Assembly (NCBI GenBank): GCA_039602395.1
Contig: JBCNJP010000010.1
Coordinates: 32,389,828-32,453,827 of the forward strand
Direction: 5' to 3'
DNA length: 64,000 bases
Source: Deinandra increscens subsp. villosa
Lineage: Eukaryota > Streptophyta > Magnoliopsida > Asterales > Asteraceae
The notes beneath the pieces are model-generated. The model saw nothing but the letters and a program-made list of their open reading frames with translations. It made no database searches and was not told where the DNA came from. This document shows positions 1 through 9,060 of this stretch, piece after piece. A program made the translations under genes and the position numbers. How positions within the stretch are numbered: position 1 is the first letter of the stretch; the number at the start of each line of letters is the position of its first letter.

Positions 1-1659
1 AAAAGCAAGATTGGATGAGATGGTAAGTGACAATAAAGAACAGATCTTAAAGTTACAAAATGAAAATGCTGAGTTAGCTTCAAAGGTTGAAAAATGGGAG
101 TTCGAAGCAAAGGATGCTGTTGGAGATTTCGATGCATTGTATAAGAAATCAAAAGCAAGAGTGGAATCGCTTCTGATTACCAATTTTGAACTTCAGAAAG
201 CTTATGATGAAATTATAGTTTCGAATAATGATTATCAAGTCCTCCAGTCAAAATTACAAGACAAAGTCACCGATCTGACAAAAGAAAACAAATTGCTGAC
301 AAGAAATGTAGAGATTTATCAAGGAAAGGTGGAAAAAGTTACACAGGAAATGTTTGATGCTAATGTTAAAGTAAGAAGAGAAAAGTCTTTGTCTTTCAGA
401 GTTTCAGAACAACTGGTAGAATCAGAAAAGGCTTTGGGTGAAGCGTAGAAAAAGATATTAGATTTAAACGTTCAAGTTCTGGATTTGAATCGTCAGCTAA
501 ATAATTTGAAGAATTCACATTCGTTCACAAGTTATTTGTGCAACAATGAGAATTTCAAAAGAGCGTTTGGCGGAGAAGAATTCAATTAATTACCACCTCC
601 ATTGGTTCAAACTGATCCTCTGGCTGATGTCAAATCTTCTGAAACAATTGGTGATTATTCCGAATATGTTACTAAGAAATCTGAGAAGAAGACATCAACG
701 GTTTCAAACAAGAAAGAAAAAAAGGAGGAAAGTTTGATTGACAAATCTACTTCTAACTATGTTTCTGGGGGGTTTATTTCTGATGAAGGAGTCATTTCTG
801 CTGCTATGGTGATCCAGAAAAATGAGGGTTTGTTGAGTGAAGCACAAACTACTGCTAAGTTGGTTTAAGCCAACAAGTTGAAGGATATCAAAGCTGTATT
901 TTCTCAAATGGCTAATGATGGTGTTTCTAGTTCTCAAGTTGAATCGTTCAAATCTGGTTCCAAATGTTCTGGGTTAACCAGAAATCTGAGAAGTAGAATA
1001 AGAAGCATATGCCCAAGAAAGCTCCAAAGGAAAAGAAAGACACAAGCTTGGAACAAATATCTATCATTTGGCTTAAGTGTTCATGTCTACAATGGAAAAA
1101 GGGTTTGGAGGAAAGATTCAGAAGAAGGCTTCGTCCTGAAAGTTCTTCTTGAGATGCTAAAAAAGTTAAGGATTCTTCATCATCTAGATCAAATTCCACA
1201 CCTCGAAGTCCTACATTGAAATGGGTACATTCTAACCGATTTCAATTTTTTGATGATATTTCTGATAGTTTTTATTCCGATGATAGATGTCATTCAGTTC
1301 AGGACAAACCACACTCTCAACGATCTTATCGTTTGTGCTACCAGTGTCGCCAAAAGGGACACGTGGCAAAGGATTGTCCTAAAATGGCAAAAAGATCGTT
1401 TTCTAACAAATCTGCCACAATTATAGATGCATCAGGCATAATTTTTACTGATTGACCACCTTCAAAGTCAAAATCTAAAACAAATTTTTTTTTCAAATTT
1501 GATTCAAGTGTTGGTGGTTCATCACATGATGATGATTCTGTTAAAAATGAAACAACAAAAATGCAGTGGCGTCCTAAGGTGGTTACCAAAGCTGCTAATG
1601 ATTTTGAGGAAGACACTGGTCGGCTAGAAGTTGTGTGCTTCGGGTCATTTGAATACTAA
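1..1659 (+). pseudogene. Broken Gag of gag-only LTR element R (5' part outside window)
   Basis: The frame is already open at the left edge. Positions 11-448 encode a Glu/Lys/Leu-rich coiled coil; the reading then shifts frame or stops near 446, 590, 866 and 1219. A CCHC zinc knuckle (CYQCRQKGHVAKDC) lies at 1336-1377 and the protein ends in FGSFEY with a stop at 1657-1659. The order coiled coil, second zinc knuckle, DTGRxE, FGSF matches the C-terminal half of the intact Gag at 34833-38036 on the other strand. Proteins of this kind package retroelement RNA into cytoplasmic particles. No protease, integrase or reverse transcriptase follows, as in G3 and G4. The breaks make it non-functional. 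The N-terminal half and the 5' LTR lie outside the window. Confidence 0.8.
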
Positions 1660-2248
1660 TAATTTAAACCAGTGTGCAGGTTTCTTCAAGAAGACCTCTT
1701 GGTGATTGTGAAGTTCAAAGCTTCTAGCAGTTACTGATAGTGGAGTCTCCTGCTTAACTTAAATTGAATGCTTCATATTTCAAAACTGAAAGTTTTTCTG
1801 AAAGCTTAAATTGAAAGGTATCAGTACCGATTGGTCAACTTTTTTTTTATATTTCGTATGTAGTTTAGGGAGAGAAAATTTAAAAACCAGAAATAGTGTC
1901 TTTGTGTTTTTGTTAAAATAAAAATCCAAAAATAGAGTTTTCATTTTAAGGAGGAGAAAACAGAAAATACAAAAACATTGAAAAACAGAAAATACAAAAA
2001 CATTGAAAAATGAGAAATTGATCCGACATAATTGGGAATGATGGTACATTGGCTTACGTGTCTGGCTCATGGATAAATTAGATGAAAAAGCCATAAGATC
2101 ATTGCTCGATGTGCTTGGTAGGCTCGACATTAAATCAGAAAGTATTCAGATGTAATAAACACATTAAATACAAATGCTTGACCTAGTGGACAACATCTTG
2201 GTGCATATCTCAAGATATCAAGAAAAAGATATGTGAAAAAGAAAATGA

Positions 2249-2605
2249 GAAGTCACTGTGTATACATGTGATCATTTTGCAAAGATTTAAACTTGTTTGA
2301 TTTTCTTTATCTTGTCAAACGATCGGACTTTCTCTGCGTGTTCACAAGCATGACCTGATTGTTGTTCGTTTGACGTTCTGCTTTATTTTCTTTGGTGTTT
2401 CGTATAACTTATCGGACTTTCTCTCCGTGTACGGGAGTACCGACCTGATTGTTGTTGGGTTATACAATTTTAACTTGTTATTATTTTCTTATTTTGTTAA
2501 ATCCGTGGCCTTATCTGCGTATCGAAAGATCGACCTTAAGGTAGACAATTTAACGTTCTTATATCTTTTTGCATGGAACACAGTTGACTAAATCATGAAT
2601 GCAAT
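2249..2605 (+). other. Conserved noncoding block of the gag-only family, copy in R
   Basis: Read on the plus strand this is the reverse complement of 33930-34272 (G4) and about 26250-26602 (G3). By eye it differs from G4 at roughly 17 sites in 340, about half of them in one short stretch at 2339-2352. It holds three imperfect repeats of about 90 bp with a core like GCGTATCGAAAGATCGACC. The gag of this copy is dead and diverged, so the similarity of this block stands out. Confidence 0.7.
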
Positions 2606-3102
2606 CATTGTGTGATTAAATCACAAATGAAATCACAAAGTGTGATATAAAATCAAATACATATCTGAGTATGTCTGATAATGTGGGGTACATTGGTCAA
2701 AGCAATCTAAATCAATACAATAACATATCCAGATGTTATGAGTATGATTGTGTCTGAGTTTAAGTTGGACAAATTATACCAGCAATCGGCATGGCTTGTG
2801 TGTTGAAGTAATTGAAATTGAAGTGTAATTCAGCATGTCATGATCAATATGATCCCAAGTTGTGATCTTTCTCGCAAAAGACAAAAATAGTGTGTGATTT
2901 AGTATTTCATTTCTGTATTGCGTTTATGTTTCATATCTGAAAAATCGAAAAAGATTTTAGGTGTGTTTTAGCATAACCTTAGAAAAATCAAAAATATTTT
3001 CGGTGTGTTTTGATGCAAAGTTTCAAAAAGCCAAAAAGATTTTGTTTCTTAGTTATTTTCGATCGATCGATACAAGATACAAAATTATGATTTCAAAACT
3101 AT

Positions 3103-3138
3103 ATCTTGGATTCTCGAAGATAAGTTTTGTGCCAAGAT
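3103..3138 (+). other. 36-nt hairpin, copy in R
   Basis: The outer arms ATCTTGG (3103-3109) and CCAAGAT (3132-3138) are perfectly complementary. The inner arms TTCTC and GATAA flank a GAA loop, with one mismatch in this decayed copy. The same 36-nt structure occurs at 25700-25735 and 33437-33472. Confidence 0.6.
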
Positions 3139-3223
3139 TAAATTAATTTTCTAAAGAAAAAGAAAGCCGCGTTTCTGTCTTCTGAAATTGCAGGTTATCT
3201 ATGTGACAAGACTCAAGCATGGT

Positions 3224-3234
3224 GAAAGGGGGAG
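3224..3234 (+). other. Internal polypurine tract of R
   Basis: A run of G/A (gaaagggggag) lies about 185 bp upstream of the 3' LTR. It resembles the terminal tract at 3408-3418, and G3 and G4 also carry a second tract. It could prime extra plus-strand DNA synthesis. Function is inferred. Confidence 0.4.
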
Positions 3235-3407
3235 TATGTATTATCTTTCACAAGTGGATCTTGATGTTCAAAGAATGTTCAAGATTGATCCGGCCATGCA
3301 AGCTCTATTTCTGACAAGATTTCAAGTTGAAGATCGAACACAGCGATGCTAAGGATTGAAGTCTGAAGTTTTGTTAGATAGACAGATAGCTAGATACACT
3401 ACACGTT

Positions 3408-3418
3408 AAGGGAGAGTT
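3408..3418 (+). other. Terminal polypurine tract of R
   Basis: Purine tract aagggagag plus tt directly before the TG that opens the 3' LTR, the standard place for plus-strand priming. G4 has the same layout in reverse complement at 33170-33180. Confidence 0.7.
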
Positions 3419-3773
3419 TGTTAGAGCATATTCCTATGCTACGTTGTGTCTCGTGTATTGTATCTAGTTTAGAGAGTTTGAGTGAGTCATAGTTGCAACA
3501 TACCAAGGTGCCGTACCAAATGGTACGCCGTACCAATTGGTACGCTTGTACGAAATGGTATGCTAGTAAGTTGCTAACTGTAAATAGTTCATGTTAGAGA
3601 GAGTTCAAGGGGTTCTGTCTTTCTTGTCTTCTTAATTGTGTGTAACTGAGTATGTTTCTCTCTCTAGCTTGTAACTCTAAGTGAATCAATAAAGCAAAGC
3701 TTTATTTACATCCTTGTTCATCGATTAACCGAATCATGCAGTAGTAAGATCCCTCTGTGGTTTTTTAAATACA
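3419..3773 (+). repeat. 3' LTR of gag-only element R
   Basis: The LTR opens with TGTTAGAGCATATTCC, the same start as the G4 LTR in reverse complement, and the two stay alignable to about 3750. Near-palindromes at 3513-3543 (two 14-nt arms around GCC) sit upstream of a TATA-like TGTAAATAG at 3579-3587. Poly(A)-signal-like AATAAAG occurs near 3689. The right edge is unclear: similarity to G4 fades at about 3752, and the LTR may end at aaataca (3773) or be cut by the LINE. Confidence 0.7.
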
Positions 3774-6405
3774 AATTAAGACGACTACGTTATTCCATAG
3801 GTGAGTCTAGCGTCACTACTAATCCCCCAATGCTCCAAAATCCGAACAACCCTGGACGTCATCTTCAGCTTCAAACCAAGCAAACGAACGCAGACCACAT
3901 CAAAAATTAAATTGCTAAGAACATTAGGTGGACGAGTAAGGTTATTGAAATCCTATTATTCTGTTCTTTCCATACATAATAGGCAGCAACATGCACAACC
4001 AGCTTATCAACTAAGACCATCAGAGAAGACCTCAGACGACCCTCAAATGAATTAGATATAGCCACCCAAGAGGGAGGAACGTCCCTCAATGTGGTGCGAT
4101 CTCTAACATGGAACCAAACTTGAGACGAGTAATTACACTCAAAAAATAAGTGAGAGTGGGAATCATGGTTCACGAAACAGAGGAGGCAACACAACATGTT
4201 TATATTCCTCCGCCTTAAGAGACCCCAGCTTAAAAATCTTATCCTGAGTTAGAAGACGTTCATGCATGATGAGCCACACCAGGAAAGCATGACGCGGTAT
4301 GCATTGAGCAAACCACACAAAACGAACCCAAGGGACTTCCAACTTTCAAGAACGAATCGAATTCCAAACTAAGGCAGAAGAAAAATCGTACAACCTATTC
4401 CCAAGTTTCCATTTAAGCACATCCTCCACATCCCTATTTAATACCAAGTTTGCCACCTCAATAAGGACAGGAAAGAGATTAAGCTAAGCAACGGGCCAAG
4501 TACCCACATTATTATCAAAGAGGTCAGCAACCCTCGTCGTGTACGTATACCCAGCCGAATAAATAGCACGAGGCGAGATGAACTTACATAAAGGGCCGGA
4601 ATCTGACCAGTTATCATGCCACGCAGAAGCAGTACGCCCATTACCAATGAAGTACAAAATAAACTGACGAATAGCGGGCCGAACATTCAAGAGCTTTCTT
4701 CAACTCTAACAACAATTAAACGGGCATTTGCAGTCCCAAAAACTTTTGTTCTTGATTCTATTCGAATAGACCCAGTCCACCCTTAAGGATTGGCGTTTGG
4801 TGATAATACTCCAAACATGAGATGCCATAAGCGCTTTATTTACATCACTAATGCGTCTAATACCAAGGCCACCCTCATTTTTGGGAACACAGACATCCTT
4901 CTAAGCCACCTCGCCAAACCCTTTTTGAAGGAACCATGGCACCAGAGAAAATCACTCAGCTTCTTCTCCATGGTAGTAATAGTACCAGCAGGGAGAATAA
5001 AAACAGAAGACCAATACACATGCAATGAAGAAAGAATAGACATAATGAGTTAAACTCTCCCAGCAAACGAAAGGAATCTGTTTCTCTAACTAAGGATATG
5101 ACTATAATGTCTCTCAATTAACGGGGCACAATCCTTAGAAGTCAATCTTGAGGAGATAAGAGGAACACCCACATATCTAACAGGAAGGGAGCCTTCCATC
5201 ATACTCATAACCAACAAGATACTCTGTCTAACATCCTCCGACACATTACAAAAGAAAGCCATACTCTTTTGAGGGCTAGGAACTAATCTGGACAATTGAG
5301 AGAATGAGCCCAAAGAGCGCATAATGCATCTAGCAGACTGAACATCACCTCTGGTAAAAATAAAAAAGATCATCAGCAAAGCAAAGGTTGATGATTTTTT
5401 GTTTCTCACATCTATTATGAAATCTGATGGTGTTGTCAATCTAAACATCATGATGATTGAGACGAGTGTGAATTTCCATCACCAAAGTGAAGAGATACGG
5501 GGAAAGGGGATCCCCCTGTCTGAGCCCCCTTTCCCCCTCAAAATAACCATGAATATCCCCATTAATGCAAATAGAATAGGTAGGAGTACTCACACACACC
5601 ATAATCCAATGCACCATATGAGTATGAAAGCCAAAACTCACCAGGATTCTTTCAAGGAAATGTCAGTCAACAGTATCATAGGCCTTTTGGATGTCAATCT
5701 TAAACGCACACCGAGGGGGACCCATATGACGGTGATAATTATGCATAAGCTCCTGGGTAAGAGGAATATTATCTGAAATTTTCCTGCCAGGAATAAACGC
5801 AAATTGATTAATGTCAACGATGCTAGCAAGCTCCATTTTAATCCTATCAACAATGATCTTGGTAATACATTTATAGATCACATTGCAACAAGAGATCGGT
5901 CTGTAATCAGTAATCACAGCCGGGGTAGGGACTTTAGGAACAAGAGCTATAATAGTGTGGCTCAGTTCTTTCAGTAACCTTCCCATTTTGAAAAAATCCC
6001 GAACCGCCAAACAAATATCACTACCCACAATATGCCATATTTTTTTGAAAAATGCACAGTAAAACCATCAGGGCCCGACGCTTTATTATCAGCCATGGCA
6101 AAGATCGTCTCCTTAATTTCATTATCCGGAACATTCCCAATCATAAGATTCGCGGCGATACTATCAAGCTGCTTAGCGAACAAGTCCGGACTCGGATCCC
6201 TATTAGTATCTCTAGAATTCCCAAGGAACTGCTCATAATGTTTAACAAATGCAGAAGGGAGATTGTCTCCCTCATACATAGTCATGCTAGAATCAGAGAT
6301 AATATAAATACGACTACGATGATTCCTGCATTTCAAAGAAGCATGAAAATAAGCTGTGTTCATATCACTAGTGGCCAACCAATGCACCTTAGACTTCTGT
6401 TTTAA
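3774..6405 (-). pseudogene. LINE (L1-type) ORF2 fragment: reverse transcriptase and zinc-binding end
   Basis: Read right to left, broken frames give consecutive pieces of a plant LINE ORF2. They are: WLATSDMNTAYFHASLK and NKASGPDGF (5971-6387); TDYRPISCCNVIYKCITKI and IPGRKISDNI (5663-6028); GLRQGDPLSPYLFTLVME (5441-5641); a palm/thumb continuation with FFCNVSEDVRQS (5086-5451); NGRTASAWHDNW (4484-4690); and a CCHC-like zinc-binding tail, CLLCFVNHDSHSHLFFEC (3907-4197). This order is standard for ORF2 after the endonuclease domain, which is absent, so the copy is 5'-truncated as usual for LINEs. Expected YxDD-like residues fall at a break between 5441 and 5451. Many stops and frameshifts make it dead. 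The left end would hold the 3' tail; a short T run at 3761-3766 may be what remains of it. Confidence 0.85.
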
Positions 6406-7394
6406 AAAAGATTAGGATGACAAAATCTACCGGTTTTAAGGCTTACCTGATAGGATTATTAGGTCAAATTTTAAGTAATCAAATGATTTGACGATTAATG
6501 TATAAACCCTATCTCACTCGGGACAGTCAATTAAATAACCTCATTATTAGTGACTAGGCGTCGCGAGGTGATAACAAATTAAATTTATAATGCGATTATA
6601 TGGATCGAAAAATTTGAGATCTTAGTCGAAAGAAATTGGTTATTGTTTTAAGTCGTAAATAACTTAGGTTTAACTCTTAATTGATTGAAATTTGTTTTAA
6701 CCGTTTAAAAATTTGTTTGGAGTTTTAATTAGCACGTTAAACGAGATAAAACATGCGACTAAAGCTAAACATGCAAACATAACACATATTCGGCTTTAAG
6801 GAGGTTTCGACATTGTCAGAGCCTTATTGACATTGTCGAAGAAGGTCAGGGACATAAAAGTTAAAATCAACCACAAGGATGAAAAAATGCATATGGCTGA
6901 CTCTAATGCTCCCACTGGCTTCAATAGCTCCTTTGCGTTGATTGATATTCGTTGGTTCATCGGGCTTGGTTACTTGCCATGCTAGGAAGTGTTCTTCGAT
7001 AAGAACACTTACCACGATGGGGTAGTCGCATTAATGCTTGTCGCGTTCATCTAGAGCGAAGGTCCACAATTACAAGAAAATAGAAAAATAAATCTATATC
7101 TAATTTTGATACAACTTTGAACCCAAAACGTGGGCTAATCCAAAACCATAAAACTAATGGGCCAAAATGGGCCAATACACGACACGATAATCAATCACAA
7201 CCAAAGAATGAGTCGAGCCGAATATGCGTATTAATTCAATCAATTTATTGAATCAAATAGTATTTGGTGGAATTAAATCGACCAAATATATGATTAAAGC
7301 GATTTGTATAACATTAGTGACTTTTGGGTTTGAACCCTAGTTTGCGAAATCCACCATTTTAAAATCGACCGGTCAGGGTTTGCGTGTGGTGATC
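6406..7394 (-). other. AT-rich internal sequence of minus-strand LTR element M0
   Basis: About 1 kb with no credible coding region lies between the LINE and a reversed primer-binding site. If M0 is an LTR element, this is its 5' leader or noncoding interior read on the minus strand. The word gacattgtc recurs near 6810-6840. I recognise no protein similarity. Confidence 0.4.
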
Positions 7395-7410
7395 AAGGCT
7401 CTGATACCAC
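7395..7410 (-). other. Primer-binding site of M0 (initiator Met tRNA type)
   Basis: The plus strand reads aaggctctgataccac, whose reverse complement carries TGGTATCAGAGCC, the common plant LTR-element site complementary to the 3' end of initiator methionine tRNA. It abuts TGTTGGG at 7411, the inner edge of a minus-strand 5' LTR. Confidence 0.75.
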
Positions 7411-8300
7411 TGTTGGGTTACGACAGTGGTATACGGGTGCCCAGTGACGAAAAGTTTTTATCCGATTAGAATTTAATTAATCATTACCGATCAAGCGTAA
7501 TTAAATTAGAGTTTATCGAATTAACAGGTAACTCGATTAAGGAGCGGAATTGTAACGATTTGATTACTAAAACGCGTAAACCTTAAGTGTCATAATTGTG
7601 TCAACAGGATCACGATCACCAAATCACACAAACACCTAGATCGCGTTACAACGGAACGCAATCGTAATCATTGACAATACAATCGAAATAAACAATTAAA
7701 CAAATAAATCTAAAGCGAGTTTAGATATACCTGAGCGGTGTTCTAACACATGTTAAAGACACCGAGGAACAACGAGCGGGTCGCTAGGGTTCACAGAAAT
7801 CATGATCCTACTGTTCGTATCGCGAAACCTTCTCTGATCGATTCTTCGCGTATCGCGGCGACTCGAGTGTTGGAGGTTACGACTAGCGCCGGACGGAGAT
7901 GGAACAAAGACGATGGCACGACTGCGGTGGTTCACGGCAGTGGTAATCCACGGTAGCGGTGTCGACGAGACTACTCGGCGGCGACGGTTGCTGCGGTGGC
8001 TGTTGCTACGGCGGCGGTGGCTACTGCGGCGGTTGTTACTACGGTGGCGGTGACGGCTGCTTGTGGTTGCAATGGTTCGGGTGGTGGTGATGGTGATTTC
8101 GGTGACCGCCGAGTGGAGAGCGGCAGTGGTCGCCGGCGGCTAAGGTGGAGACGAGGGAGAGCTGACGAGAGAGAGATTGCTAGGGAGGAGAGGTCACGAC
8201 GCAGTGATTTCGAGATTAGGTTTCCTAATCTCTAAACACCTATACATAGGCCACCTAATTACGCTTAGGTCCCTTGTCAATCCTTTTAACGAAAATAAAC
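7411..8300 (-). repeat. LTR of M0, probably interrupted by element S
   Basis: The sequence starts TGTTGGG next to the primer-binding site. Read on the minus strand it carries a TATA-like element near 8239-8250 and a GC-rich transcribed part at about 7830-8230, with many GGC/GGT triplets that give meaningless Ala/Val- or Gly-rich frames. It stops exactly where S begins (8301). The missing outer part may continue at 53046-53381. Confidence 0.5.
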
Positions 8301-8950
8301 CGTAAGGAATATCACATTTGGATATTCCGGTTGACGTTAATTTTGAAGAAGTTCCGGCTGAACAGAGTCCAAGTGGAATTCTTAGTTCAAGCGGAGAAGA
8401 CTTTCAACCGGAAGAAGCAGTTTTGTCCAGTAGTGAATATTCCCGGTGAACTCGATTATCCACTAGATAATGAGTTCAACCGGACTTTTCCTGAGAAGTC
8501 TTTTCAGTCGTCTAATCCCTGCAAAAGCTTCCTGGTTGCTTCCTTATCTATCAAAGCCGCTCTCCCAAAGTAGATTGTTGCTGATCACACGCTAAACATC
8601 CCATCTGTCGAAGATTATTCTTTTGGTAGTATAATTTGACTTTTATATTCAACAGTCTAGATGACCTTAAGGAAATCAATGGCTATCATTGATTTCCCTT
8701 AGCACTATATATAGCATAGCTCGTCTTCAACATTTGTACGCATAAATTTGTGCAAGACTTGTGTAATATTGTTGAGTTAATGCAAATAGTGCCGAGTATA
8801 TTTTACTTCGTGTGTTACTATACTTATGCAAACAACTACTATTCACAAGTGTTAATCGTCTTAGTAAAGTGAAGGTTAACTTAATTCGCAAGGTTAATCT
8901 TGCAAGTAAATCTTGTATATTAATTAGGTGTTAAGAATTTCGATCCTACA
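8301..8950 (+). repeat. 5' LTR of S
   Basis: It matches 52395-53045 from (C/T)GTAAGGAATATCAC to GATCCTACA. The terminal T is C here, so it starts CG instead of TG. It contains several GTTCAAGCGGA or TTCAACCGGA words (8384-8484), a palindrome at 8669-8700 (13-nt arms, loop gctat) and a TATA box (CTATATATAG) at 8705-8714. Confidence 0.85.
8705..8714 (+). promoter_or_regulatory. TATA box of S LTR
   Basis: CTATATATAG lies about 240 bp before the LTR end and directly downstream of an inverted repeat. The same arrangement is present in the 3' copies near 44816 and 52797. Confidence 0.6.
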
Positions 8951-8964
8951 AGTGGTATCAGAGC
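8951..8964 (+). other. Primer-binding site of S
   Basis: The sequence agTGGTATCAGAGC starts right after the LTR end and is complementary to the 3' end of initiator methionine tRNA, as usual in plant copia elements. Confidence 0.9.
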
Positions 8965-9060
8965 TCAGGCTATCACTTTGAAGACTTCAAGTGCTTCAAA
9001 GTTGATATTTACTTGTCTACTTTACTGTTTATCAAGCTTTTCTTTTTCAAGTTTTTCAAA

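Larger units (their letters stand above)
1660..3418 (+). other. 3' noncoding region of gag-only element R
   Basis: There are 1.76 kb without a credible ORF between the gag stop and the 3' LTR. The region aligns in order with the corresponding minus-strand noncoding regions of G3 (25449-27184) and G4 (33170-34832). It contains a strongly conserved block (2249-2605), a 36-nt hairpin (3103-3138) and two polypurine tracts (3224-3234 and 3408-3418). Short ORFs here are AT-rich shadows. Confidence 0.75.
1..3773 (+). mobile_element. Relic R: gag-only LTR retrotransposon, 3' half
   Basis: Broken gag, noncoding region, polypurine tract and 3' LTR follow in the plus direction. It is a cousin of G3 and G4, and the layout matches the non-autonomous class known as TR-GAG (LTR elements coding only for Gag). 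Its target duplication cannot be checked because the 5' end is outside the window. Confidence 0.75.

Noticed and set aside
2370..2591. Phe/Leu-rich membrane-like ORF, with relatives at 26158-26542 and 33976-34312
   Set aside because: These frames fall in the conserved noncoding block of the gag-only family on differing strands and frames. Their conservation is better explained by a cis-acting RNA element.
7395..7410. tRNA gene
   Set aside because: Only the short tRNA-3'-end complement is present here and at the other primer-binding sites. No cloverleaf is seen.
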